The position numbers and the translations under genes were made by a program. A DNA stretch of 64,000 nucleotides. Origin: Methanoregulaceae archaeon PtaB.Bin056. GTDB lineage: Archaea; Halobacteriota; Methanomicrobia; Methanomicrobiales; Methanospirillaceae. Below the pieces are notes generated by a model, which ran no database searches, was not told the origin of the DNA, and was given only the letters and a program-made list of their open reading frames with translations. The DNA is taken from NCBI GenBank assembly GCA_002067095.1, contig MVQD01000038.1, forward strand, positions 89,959 to 153,958, read 5' to 3'. How positions within the stretch are numbered: the stretch's first letter is position 1; each line of letters starts with the position of its first letter. Shown here one piece after another: positions 8,458 through 16,510 of the stretch.

Positions 8458-10371
8458 TTAATCCCTGCACCTGACGATTACCAGCGTGATATCGTCGGAC
8501 TGCATCGCACCCCCGGCAAACTCTGTCACCCTCCTGTAGATGGTATCGAGTATCTCCCTGGCACTCATGTCCCTGGACGCACACACAGCATCCATGAGCC
8601 TCCCTTCCCCGAACTCCTCGTCATTCTGGTTGAATGCCTCAGTCACCCCGTCAGTATAGAGGACGAGGACGTCCCCTGTGTCAAGAGTGAGGTGGCCGAC
8701 CGAATAGCTCATGTCCGGCATCACTCCCATTGCCATCCCGGTGGGGAGAAGGCTGTGCAGCCGTTTCTCCTTCCGGCAGTAATGCAGCGGGGGGTTATGC
8801 CCGGCATTTACGTAACTGACTTTCCCAGTCTCTTTCTCAAGGGTGCAGTAAAAGAGCGTCACGAACATCCCTGCTGCAGCATCGGCAGCAATCAGGCTGT
8901 TTGATTCCTCTATCGTCTCTTCCACCCGATTGTCGGCGGTTGCAATCGCGCGGAGTATGGAGCGGGAGAGGGCCATGAAGAGCGCGGCAGGAATGCCCTT
9001 TCCTGCCACATCGGCGATGACCAGGCCAAGACTGCGCTCGTCCAGGGGAATGAAGTCGTAGAAGTCCCCACCCACTTCCTGCGCCGGGATATTCATGGCG
9101 GCAATCTCGAACCTCGCCGATTCCGGGATTTCTCTGGGAAGAAAGGTCCTCTGGATCTCGGCGGCGATCCTGATCTCTGCCTTCTCGCGTTCGATCTCCC
9201 GTGAAAACTGCTGTATCTTGCCGATCATCAGGTTGATGCTCTCCTCCAGGCGCCGAAATTCGGGGTTCGGCATGCTTCGGATGGTGTGGGTGAGATCGCC
9301 CTGTGCAATCCTGCTGACATCCTCAAGTATCTCGGTGATGGGTGTAGTGAGAAACCGGGCGATGACGTAGACCATGACGATCCCCATCACCACGGCAATG
9401 ACCCCGATGAGTGTGTAATAGAGGAGGATCTGTGAGAGTACTTTTCGAAGTGGTTCCTGGGTATAGGTTATCTCCGCGACAAGGCTCATATCTGACGCGG
9501 TGGATGACTCCTTGAGGTTGATATAGAGGTAGTGGAGGCGCCTGTCTCCATCCTGCTCCGAGATCTCAATGTCTCTTTCGGTCGTAAAGATCTCTTTAAT
9601 GAGCGTCTGGTTTACGGCCGTATGGGGGTTGACACCCCGTTCCAGGAGAAGATTTCCATTTACGTCAAAGATGCGTATCAGTTCGATCGATGGGTTCATC
9701 TCCTGTATCCGTCGCGTCACCTCAACGTAGGAGAGTTCCGACCGCTGGCTCTCGAATCCCTCCATGACCAGGCCCATCTCCAGGAGGTAGCGGTGATCAG
9801 GGGTCGGAAAATAGGCGAATTTCCGAAGTTGCCCGGAGACAGTGCCTTCCGTGGTGTTCACGACAGAGCGGACCACCCGGTCGGCTACGAATTCATTGCC
9901 TTCCCGGATACGGGTGATGGAACGGTAAAATTCGGGGTAATTTTTGAAGTCGAGGTACATTACTTCGGGGACCGTGGAGGCGACAATAACCCCGCTCTCG
10001 TTTATGATGTAGAGGTCAAGCTGCCCCCGAAAGTCGTCATCCAGGTCATCCCGCACAGCGGGCATGTCGATGCGGGTGATATCTCCTTCGGATGCGTGAT
10101 ATGCCGACAGGTACCCTGAAAACGCCTCCTCCATCCGGGAATCAAGCGTGCTGTCATAGAGGGAGAGTCCTCTATCGGCGAGAAGAACCGACTCTACCAG
10201 GTACATCTCGGTGAAAAGCGCCTGCTCGCGATCCTGCCGCACAGTCCATGAATAGGCCTGCGCATATGCGGCGGCCATCAGGAACATGATCACAATGAGG
10301 ATGATCGCCGTGATACACAATATGAGAGAAGAACGAAGGGAGAGCCTGGAGAACGGTGAGGACACTGCCAT
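8458..10371 (-). CDS. Membrane-anchored SpoIIE/RsbU-type PP2C phosphatase with HAMP and extracytoplasmic sensor
   Basis: 637 aa. TM1 at about 15-37, an extracytoplasmic Cache-like sensor region (about 40-310), TM2 about 314-340, HAMP about 338-392, a short coiled linker, then the PP2C_SIG domain (about 425-637). Metal-site motifs are complete: GGDFYD (434-439), DVAGKG (454-459), NAGHNPP (522-528), YTDG (572-575), SDD (625-627). The family dephosphorylates Ser/Thr on anti-sigma antagonist (STAS) proteins in bacteria. No STAS, RsbW kinase or sigma factor is encoded nearby, and archaea lack sigma factors, so the target here is unknown. Start: ATG at 10371 with GGTGAT six bases upstream. Confidence 0.9.
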   Translation of the reverse strand: MAVSSPFSRLSLRSSLILCITAIILIVIMFLMAAAYAQAYSWTVRQDREQALFTEMYLVESVLLADRGLSLYDSTLDSRMEEAFSGYLSAYHASEGDITRIDMPAVRDDLDDDFRGQLDLYIINESGVIVASTVPEVMYLDFKNYPEFYRSITRIREGNEFVADRVVRSVVNTTEGTVSGQLRKFAYFPTPDHRYLLEMGLVMEGFESQRSELSYVEVTRRIQEMNPSIELIRIFDVNGNLLLERGVNPHTAVNQTLIKEIFTTERDIEISEQDGDRRLHYLYINLKESSTASDMSLVAEITYTQEPLRKVLSQILLYYTLIGVIAVVMGIVMVYVIARFLTTPITEILEDVSRIAQGDLTHTIRSMPNPEFRRLEESINLMIGKIQQFSREIEREKAEIRIAAEIQRTFLPREIPESARFEIAAMNIPAQEVGGDFYDFIPLDERSLGLVIADVAGKGIPAALFMALSRSILRAIATADNRVEETIEESNSLIAADAAAGMFVTLFYCTLEKETGKVSYVNAGHNPPLHYCRKEKRLHSLLPTGMAMGVMPDMSYSVGHLTLDTGDVLVLYTDGVTEAFNQNDEEFGEGRLMDAVCASRDMSAREILDTIYRRVTEFAGGAMQSDDITLVIVRCRD

Positions 10372-10544
10372 GCGGTATCACCGGCCTGCGATGCGGGAAT
10401 ACCATCGTATCATTCTCACCGGTCCTCTCTCCTTCAGGGCCATCCCGCGCATACCCGTTAAAATTCCCGTGTTGCACCGCATACATTATACCGTGAAGCC
10501 TGCACTGAGTCCAGGCAGGGAGGTTGTGGCAGGGCCAATGAATG

Positions 10545-11183
10545 TTATGGGTTTTGCCGAAACATCAGTGTCCCTGCGATAATGTCGTGCAGTCCCTGCT
10601 TGTAGCGGGTGAAGGCCGGGATGATGAACCCCACGCAGAGAGTGAGGAACGAGAGCGACATCGCAAAGAAACGGAGCGTTCCCCGTGCAAAAGTGATCCG
10701 GCTCCCCTGCATATCGGTCACGGCAATACGTGCCACCAGTTTTCCGAGTGTTGCCTGGTTTCTTGAACTTTCAAGCCAGGCAAAGTAGATCCAGGGGATA
10801 AAAAGGAAGAGTACCCCGGCGGAGAACACGATCTGGGAGGGAAGGGCTGCTGTTATGACATTTCCGTATGCATCTGTGCGGGGGACATGACGGTAATACT
10901 GGTAGAGCATCACGATTGACTCGGAGAAAGGACACGGCCTCTGCAGGAACGCCGATATGACCGAGATCACGCCGACTGCAATCATGTCAAATAAAATGAG
11001 AAAAAGGATATCGATCAGACCGGATCCTATCCTTCTCCCAAGACCGGCATATTGTTCAGTGCTGATATCTCCGACTCTCTTCCGGAGGACAGCTTTTGGG
11101 GGCGCAACGCGCGTGTCCGCACCGCACCACTGGCAGAACCTCCCACCGCTCTCCGTCTCCCTTCCGCACTTGGGACAGTACAT
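10545..11183 (-). CDS. RDD-family membrane protein with N-terminal zinc ribbon
   Basis: 212 aa from the ATG at 11183, which follows GGAGCGGGAAGG; an upstream in-frame ATG at 11249 would add 22 residues with no family likeness. Residues 1-22 form a zinc ribbon (C3-C6...C17-C20, CPKCGRE/CQWCGAD). The rest is an RDD domain: GLGRRIGSGLIDILFLI, with membrane helices at about 55-75 and 105-130, and 165-195, including the RNQATLGKLVARIAVTD segment typical of the family. Function of RDD proteins is poorly defined (proposed transport or ion antiport roles in some). It shares orientation with the phosphatase gene downstream, separated by about 170 bp. Confidence 0.85.
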   Translation of the reverse strand: MYCPKCGRETESGGRFCQWCGADTRVAPPKAVLRKRVGDISTEQYAGLGRRIGSGLIDILFLILFDMIAVGVISVISAFLQRPCPFSESIVMLYQYYRHVPRTDAYGNVITAALPSQIVFSAGVLFLFIPWIYFAWLESSRNQATLGKLVARIAVTDMQGSRITFARGTLRFFAMSLSFLTLCVGFIIPAFTRYKQGLHDIIAGTLMFRQNP

Positions 11184-11338
11184 CCTTCCCGCTCCTTTTC
11201 CGTAATGGTAATAATCGATGCGAATGACTTCAATGTATCGAAATTTCATGTCTCAACAGGGAAAAAAGGCAAATTAAGTGCATATTGTCGTTTTTTCTTT
11301 TCGCGCCCCAAAATTGGAAGGAAAAATCCCGGGAGTGG

Positions 11339-12427
11339 CTACTCGCCCGGCACCCGCGTCGACACCCTCCCCGAATACAGGTGGGTGAGGACACCAAGTC
11401 CTCCGCAAAGGAGGAGAGTCCCCCCGAGAACACTCCAATGTGGTATCCCCGCCGATCCGGTTGAAAGCAGTGCAATGAGGTTCAGAGGGTTATTGGGAAA
11501 CGCGAGCACTGCGAGCATCAGTACTACGACAGCAGTGGAGAAGATGAACTGAGCCGCCGTCCTCTCCCTGTAATAGAGTGCCGTGAGGGCCCCGATCAGC
11601 ACAAGGACAAGAGAGAACGAGAGGACCTGGGCCAGTATCTGCGGGATGTTTGCGATCGGAATACGGTTGAGTGTCAGGAGGAGGAGCCACGTCCCGGTCT
11701 GGAGTGGGACAAGGACGATACAGGCTGCGATCTTTCCCCACACCACCTCCGCCATGGTCATCGGGGTGGAAAGGAGGGTCTCAATGGTGTGGTGCTGGAA
11801 CTCTTCGGTGATGAGGTCTATGATGAGCGCGGCAGAGATGATGGCCGGCATGAAGAGGAGGAGAGGGATGAGGAGGCCATAGATGAATTCATAGAAACCC
11901 GGGCCGGGCCGGCTCGCCGGGAACTCAAGGGAAACGGGGAGGAGGTCAAGCCTCTCCGAGCGCACACGGCGGAGCTCTTCTTCATAGTCCAAAAAGACCT
12001 CCTTCAACTTCACGTTGACAATGGTTGACTGGATATCATTCTGTATGCTGTAAAGGGTGATCTTGACGGGGTCTTTGGCATCCTTCAATGTCGGGGGCAC
12101 GTGGATGACCGCGGAGAGTTTACGCTCTCCAAGAGCTGTCACTGCGGTCGGAAGGTCCATAGGATAGACCCGGAACTGGCCGCTCTTTGCAAGGAGGCCC
12201 TCGAGGTCAGATGGCCCGCCGACGTACGCGACCTGGTATTTCACCCCAGAGAACCTGGCAAGTGATGACGGGTCGTACATCGAAGTGAGCCCGACCATCA
12301 GGAACGAGGAGAAGAGGGCGACGAAGAGCTGGAGAAGGATGGCAAGCATGATCGTCCGCTCTCTCCCCAGACCCCGGAGATCCTTCTTCATGATGAGGGC
12401 CACGTTTCTTGCCTTCACGAGAGCCAC
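11339..12427 (-). CDS. ABC-2 type transporter permease
   Basis: 362 aa. An N-terminal cytoplasmic stretch (MKKDLRGLGRERTIM), TM1 at about 27-48, a large extracytoplasmic domain (about 50-190) and five further hydrophobic helices (about 190-350), the usual ABC-2 layout. The cytoplasmic segment ITEEFQHHTIETLLSTPMTMAEVVWGK is the coupling helix type of Na+ efflux/ABC-2 permeases. Its start overlaps the end of the upstream permease-protease gene by 13 bp, so the two are translationally coupled and probably heterodimerise with the divergently transcribed ATPase at 14315. Substrate unknown. Confidence 0.9.
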   Translation of the reverse strand: MALVKARNVALIMKKDLRGLGRERTIMLAILLQLFVALFSSFLMVGLTSMYDPSSLARFSGVKYQVAYVGGPSDLEGLLAKSGQFRVYPMDLPTAVTALGERKLSAVIHVPPTLKDAKDPVKITLYSIQNDIQSTIVNVKLKEVFLDYEEELRRVRSERLDLLPVSLEFPASRPGPGFYEFIYGLLIPLLLFMPAIISAALIIDLITEEFQHHTIETLLSTPMTMAEVVWGKIAACIVLVPLQTGTWLLLLTLNRIPIANIPQILAQVLSFSLVLVLIGALTALYYRERTAAQFIFSTAVVVLMLAVLAFPNNPLNLIALLSTGSAGIPHWSVLGGTLLLCGGLGVLTHLYSGRVSTRVPGE

Positions 12428-14232
12428 CCCAGGATGAAATAGGCGTTATAGAGGGAGTGGACGAGGGTCGCGATCAGAATGCCGGGGATATAGCCCGCTG
12501 AACCCTTATGGCGGACGAGTCCCGCCACGCAGAGCACACCAGTGAAGTGGAGGAGGAAGGGGAAGACGAGGGCTCCTGTGGAGAGAAAGAGGATGCTCCC
12601 AAACACACTCTCGGTGACCTGCGCCATGGTGACCAGGAGGAGGAGTTTCTCTGCAAAGAGGAACGCGGCCGCGGTGACAGCAGAGCCGACTATCACCATC
12701 GCCCAGGACCACCGGGAGGGGGTATCAAGGAGAAAGGTGCAGATGCCCACAGACTTTGCAATCTCCTCGACAAATGCGGCGGAGACGATCAGGAGGACCA
12801 GGGAAAGCGGCATTGGCAGGTTGAAGAAGAGCACGAGAAGGAGCATCTGTACCATGAATACGAACGGCACGAGAAGGGCATTGACGCCAAAAAGGGAGGC
12901 CCATGGGTGCCGGGAAGAGAGTGATGTCGAGATGAACTCCCGCACGCGGTAAAAGATTCCAGCCTGTGAAAAGAGCCTCTCTTCGCGGAAATTTGCAATC
13001 CCGACGTAGAAGAGGACAGCGCTTGTAAGAAAGAAGAGGGAGGTGGAGAAGAAGTACTGGCTGATTGTGTAGGGCTCTCCCTGGAGCGAGAGGACGATCA
13101 GGGTCAGCGGAGAGACAAGGCTGATGACATGGACGTTTGCAAAGATGCTCGGGAAGAAGAGGTATGAGGTGGCGACAGTGGAGAAGAAGATTGAGATGAA
13201 GGAGAGCTCCTTGAAGCTCCTTGCGACCATCCCGATGATGAGGGCGTTTGCGAGAAAGAAGAGGATGACCGGCAGGAGGGGGAGGAGGATAACAAGGGGG
13301 GCAGAAAGCCAGAGCGCGATCCCGGCGGATATCGCCAGCATCCCGACGAAGTACGGAAGTGCCTTTCCGAAGATGATCGCCGGTGCCCCCGCAGGAGTAG
13401 AGAGGAGTACCTCCCCTCTCCTCTCCAGGCGTTCCTGCATGATGCTCATCATGGAAAACTGTGACATGAAGTACAGGGGGAATATGAAGAGGAATACAAG
13501 CAGTATTGAGTCAAACGGCAGAGGAGGGGAGAGCTGAGAGGGGGTCTTGAACGACCCGAACGGGCTTTCTGGCCCCACGAGATCAGAGTAACGTGCAAGC
13601 TGACTCTGTGGCTCTGAAGACGCGATGAGACCCTGACGAAGTTCTTCTGTCGAAAACGCCACGCCGGGTTCGGGGACGGGAACTTCTCCCACCGGTCCTT
13701 CTGGAACAGGGGGGGCAGTCGATGACGGTGCGATCGAGATCTGCATCCCAGACTGGGTGGCGGAGAAATCAAGCTCGCTCTTTACCTCCTGCAGGTCGAT
13801 CCAGAGGGGATAGGCGGCAAAGAGGTCCTGCTGCAGGCTGTAGACAGAGTCAAGATATTGCTGATAATCCCGCTCCAGTGTCTTGAGCGCTGATCTTCCG
13901 CGCTCGGTGTCCTGGACATAGACCTGCCCGCCGATGATAATGATATCATAGGCGGCTCTCTCCCGGAAGAGTGCTCTTTCGTCTCCGATAGAGATGCTGA
14001 ACCGTTCGTCGCCGGAAAAGATATCCCCTACGACTGCATCATCGGCACCAAGGCTATAGATGCCGTCCTGGAGGTGGAGTCCCCGCTCGGCTGCAAAGCC
14101 GGTTGCAGCAACGAGAAGCACGAAGAGGACGAATGCCATAGGGAGCATGCCTTTTCCCATGACTCCGAAGGCCCGCTTTACCTCCCACCGTGCAAGCGTC
14201 CCTATCCGGGAGAGAAATTGCAAAACGTTCAC
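12415..14232 (-). CDS. ABC-2 permease fused to a PrsW-type intramembrane protease domain
   Basis: 605 aa from GTG 14232, which has GAGG eight bases upstream; a longer open frame to 14340 would run into the divergent ATPase gene. Residues about 7-415 are an ABC-2 permease: TM1 about 30-48, a long extracytoplasmic domain with a Pro-rich linker (about 170-190), then helices from about 242 and the coupling segment RRGEVLLSTPAGAPAIIFGK. Residues about 440-605 carry all PrsW protease motifs: VEEIAKS (E489, E490, K493), FLFAEKL (E528), PFLLHF (H562) and VHSLYN (H592, N596). PrsW proteins are membrane metalloproteases. The fusion places a protease inside an export complex. The domain calls are firm; the role is inference. 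Confidence 0.8.
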   Translation of the reverse strand: MNVLQFLSRIGTLARWEVKRAFGVMGKGMLPMAFVLFVLLVAATGFAAERGLHLQDGIYSLGADDAVVGDIFSGDERFSISIGDERALFRERAAYDIIIIGGQVYVQDTERGRSALKTLERDYQQYLDSVYSLQQDLFAAYPLWIDLQEVKSELDFSATQSGMQISIAPSSTAPPVPEGPVGEVPVPEPGVAFSTEELRQGLIASSEPQSQLARYSDLVGPESPFGSFKTPSQLSPPLPFDSILLVFLFIFPLYFMSQFSMMSIMQERLERRGEVLLSTPAGAPAIIFGKALPYFVGMLAISAGIALWLSAPLVILLPLLPVILFFLANALIIGMVARSFKELSFISIFFSTVATSYLFFPSIFANVHVISLVSPLTLIVLSLQGEPYTISQYFFSTSLFFLTSAVLFYVGIANFREERLFSQAGIFYRVREFISTSLSSRHPWASLFGVNALLVPFVFMVQMLLLVLFFNLPMPLSLVLLIVSAAFVEEIAKSVGICTFLLDTPSRWSWAMVIVGSAVTAAAFLFAEKLLLLVTMAQVTESVFGSILFLSTGALVFPFLLHFTGVLCVAGLVRHKGSAGYIPGILIATLVHSLYNAYFILGWLS

Positions 14233-14314
14233 GCGTTGTGCCTCTTTTATGGTAGGTTCAGTACCTATAATATCTTGCAGGTCGAGGAATTGTGAGGAAT
14301 CGGATGTTAAATCC
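14233..14314. promoter_or_regulatory. Divergent promoter region of the ABC-2 system
   Basis: 82 bp between the permease start (minus) and the ATPase start (plus). TATA-like CCTATAATATC at 14264-14274 can serve the ATPase gene. An inverted repeat, TAGGT-TCAGT-ACCTA (14253-14267), overlaps its left side. GAGGAAT before the ATG is the ribosome binding site. The reverse complement of the same AT-rich tract (ATATTATAGG) may serve the permease gene. Confidence 0.4.
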
Positions 14315-15202
14315 ATGATCGCAGCCCGCAATCTCACCAAGTGCTATGGCACCACCCCTGCCCTTGACCACGTCAGTTTCGATCTTGACCGAGGGCAGAT
14401 ATTCGGGATTATAGGTCACAACGGGGCGGGAAAGACCACGCTTCTCAAGATCCTGGCGGGACTCATCGAGCCATCCGGCGGAGAGCTTGTCATTGATGGT
14501 GTCGATATCCTGCGTAATCCCGATGGGATGAAACAGATGATCGGCTACCTTCCGGAAGAGTCCCGCCTCTACGAAGCCATGAAGGTGGATGAGTACCTCG
14601 AGTTCTTCGGAGAGATCTACGGCATGGACCGGCCATCCATCAGGGCCAGGAGCAGGGAACTCCTTGACTGGCTCGCACTTGAGCCGGATGGAAAGAAGAT
14701 GGGTGAATTTTCAAAGGGGATGAAGCGCAAGGCTGCCATCGCCCGGTCCCTGATGCACGATCCCTCCCTTCTCATCTATGACGAGGCGACCTCGGGACTC
14801 GACCCGATGACCTCCCGGCACATCGTCGATTTTTTAAGGGAACTCCGGGACAGTGGCAAGACAATCGTCCTTTCTGCCCACAACCTCTACCAGGTTGAAG
14901 CGATCTGTGATCGGATCCTCATCCTCCGAAAGGGCGCGCGGGTCGCATTCGGCAGCATGCAGGAACTTCGGGAGATGTTTGGCTCGATCTTCTATTTCGT
15001 ATATTTCACCATTGGAGATATCTCGAAAGTTGAAGGACTTGCTTCGTATGTCAAGGACGGCGGGTATTTCCGGGCAAAGGCGACGAGTGTCGACGAGATG
15101 GGGAGGATCTCGAATGCGATCGTCTCCGCCGGGGGCGTGGTGGAACGGATCGAATCCCACTACCCGAGCCTCGAAGAGATGCTCGTACAGATCGGGGCAT
15201 AA
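14315..15202 (+). CDS. ABC transporter ATP-binding protein (ABC-2/NatA type)
   Basis: 295 aa from the ATG at 14315 (MIAARNLTKCYGTTPALDHVS). Walker A GHNGAGKTT (about 36-44), Q-loop IGYLPEES, signature FSKGMKRK, Walker B LLIYDEAT, D-loop SGLD and switch His SAHN are all present. The signature deviates from LSGGQ as usual in ABC-2 exporters. The C-terminal extension (about 225-295) is the NatA-type tail. It is divergent from the two permease genes with which it almost certainly forms one exporter; such ATPases are more often in the same operon as the permeases. Confidence 0.92.
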   Translation: MIAARNLTKCYGTTPALDHVSFDLDRGQIFGIIGHNGAGKTTLLKILAGLIEPSGGELVIDGVDILRNPDGMKQMIGYLPEESRLYEAMKVDEYLEFFGEIYGMDRPSIRARSRELLDWLALEPDGKKMGEFSKGMKRKAAIARSLMHDPSLLIYDEATSGLDPMTSRHIVDFLRELRDSGKTIVLSAHNLYQVEAICDRILILRKGARVAFGSMQELREMFGSIFYFVYFTIGDISKVEGLASYVKDGGYFRAKATSVDEMGRISNAIVSAGGVVERIESHYPSLEEMLVQIGA

Positions 15203-15310
15203 CCCTGTCCGGATCTCTTCTGACCCAAAACCAACTGGCGTTTCCCTCTTTCCATGCCCGAAATCCCTGGATATCTCAGCCGGGAATGGTTTCCCATAGA
15301 CACGCGTCTC

Positions 15311-15318
15311 TTTTTTTT
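15311..15318 (+). terminator. Oligo-T terminator after ABC ATPase gene
   Basis: Eight T residues about 108 bp after the stop, between convergent genes. Confidence 0.35.
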
Positions 15319-15351
15319 CATCCCTGGTAGACCGTTTTTCAGTGGAACCTT

Positions 15352-16179
15352 CTATCGTCGCATCAGTGCAACCGCGACCGCTAAAGCGGCAACCGCCACC
15401 ATGGTGGAAAGTGCCGTCCGGGTAGGGGCAGCCGTCTCTTCTGGCGTCATGCAGGCAGATTGCACCCCTGCGAGGTCCACGCTCGCGTTCGGAAGGCCGG
15501 GCCAGGGCATGTCGTAGTCGGATTTTATTGAGAGGGAATGCTCAAGCGACGCGATGGCGCCGGGGCAGTCTCCCATTCCTGCAAGTACTTTTCCCTTCAC
15601 GTGCCAGTAATGGGCGCCTCCCGGATCAAGGGCGAGGGCGGCATCGGCTGCGGCAAGTGCTCCTTGGTAGTCCCCCATTGCAAGGAGAGTCTCGGCTTTC
15701 AATCCGTGGCCGGAAGAGTAGGAAGAATTGAGCAGGATTGCCTGTTCTGCATCAGCAAGTGCTTCGCCAGTCTTTCCCATCGCGAGGAACGCGTATCCCC
15801 TGTTTGCATACCGTGCAGGTCTCGGGTCAAGCTGTACCGCAACGTTGAGAAGGTCCACGGCTTCCTGGAACCTTCCCATCTTCCTGAGCGCATACGCCTT
15901 CAGGCACATCAGTTCGGGCTCATCAGGATATATCGACAGCCCCTCGCTGGAAAGCGCGACAAGTCCGCTCCAGTCTCGCAAGGCCATCAACGACATGCCC
16001 TCCTGCTCGTATTCCGAAGCATTCATTCGATAATGATCTGAAGGGCTCGTCGAGATGGATGCGGTGATGGGGGCACCCGCTGCAGGGCTCATCAAGGAAA
16101 AGAAAAGGCAAATAACGATAAGAACCGCCAGAAATCTGGCGTTTCGCCGGGTTTGAGGGGGGTCTTGGCAACGGTTCAT
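15352..16179 (-). CDS. Secreted or membrane-anchored TPR-repeat protein
   Basis: 275 aa from the ATG at 16179. A TATA element (GTATAAATC, about 16207-16215) lies some 30 bp upstream, so the transcript is close to leaderless. Residues about 15-38 are a hydrophobic signal segment ending in AAGAPITAS. At least five TPR units follow (about 50-220), for example ELMCLKAYALRKMGRFQEAVDLL and ARYANRGYAFLAMGKTGEAL. The C-terminus (about 250-275) has a hydrophobic stretch, TMVAVAALAVAVALMRR, which looks like a membrane anchor. So the TPR domain is probably displayed outside the cell, held at one or both ends, as a scaffold for protein binding. Confidence 0.85.
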   Translation of the reverse strand: MNRCQDPPQTRRNARFLAVLIVICLFFSLMSPAAGAPITASISTSPSDHYRMNASEYEQEGMSLMALRDWSGLVALSSEGLSIYPDEPELMCLKAYALRKMGRFQEAVDLLNVAVQLDPRPARYANRGYAFLAMGKTGEALADAEQAILLNSSYSSGHGLKAETLLAMGDYQGALAAADAALALDPGGAHYWHVKGKVLAGMGDCPGAIASLEHSLSIKSDYDMPWPGLPNASVDLAGVQSACMTPEETAAPTRTALSTMVAVAALAVAVALMRR

Positions 16180-16292
16180 ACAGCATAACGCGATCGGTTT
16201 GCGAAGAGATTTATACTTGCGGTATTTCACGGAAATAGCCCGGCGATGTGTCGGCAAATAAAAATGTCCGAAGATTGCAATCTAAAAGAAAG

Positions 16293-16366
16293 CGGGCCTG
16301 AAGGGATTTGAACCCTTGACCTACGGATTAAGAGTCCGTCGCTCTTCCGAACTAAGCTACAAGCCC
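16293..16366 (-). tRNA. tRNA-Lys (anticodon CTT)
   Basis: Cloverleaf read by eye on the minus strand. Acceptor GGGCTTG pairs with CAGGCCC (one G-T pair), D stem GCTT/GAGC, anticodon stem ACGGA/TCCGT with loop CTCTTAA (anticodon CTT), T stem AAGGG/CCCTT with loop TTCAAAT. Discriminator G; CCA is not encoded. No intron. A T-rich run follows the 3' end. Confidence 0.95.
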
Positions 16367-16437
16367 ATGCCTGATCGGCCTATATTTATGATCACGGTTG
16401 AAGCATAAATGTTCCGTTCAGTAGAGAAAGCCCCAAA

Positions 16438-16495
16438 AACCCTTCCCACAGGGGTTAAACCTCGGGATCCAGGTTGTAACCTTAATATTATCCCA
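16438..16495 (+). promoter_or_regulatory. Promoter with two GGTT-n-AACC palindromes before the DHH gene
   Basis: GGTTAAACC (16453-16461) and GGTTGTAACC (16472-16481) are two copies of the same palindromic half sites, centres about 19.5 bp apart, close to two helical turns. The second runs into the TATA-like TTAATATTA (16482-16490). The ATG at 16511 is about 25 bp from the TATA centre, so the transcript should be leaderless. AACCC...GGGTT (16438-16456) is a further nested repeat. Confidence 0.5.
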
Positions 16496-16510
16496 AAGTG
16501 ACATTGTAGC

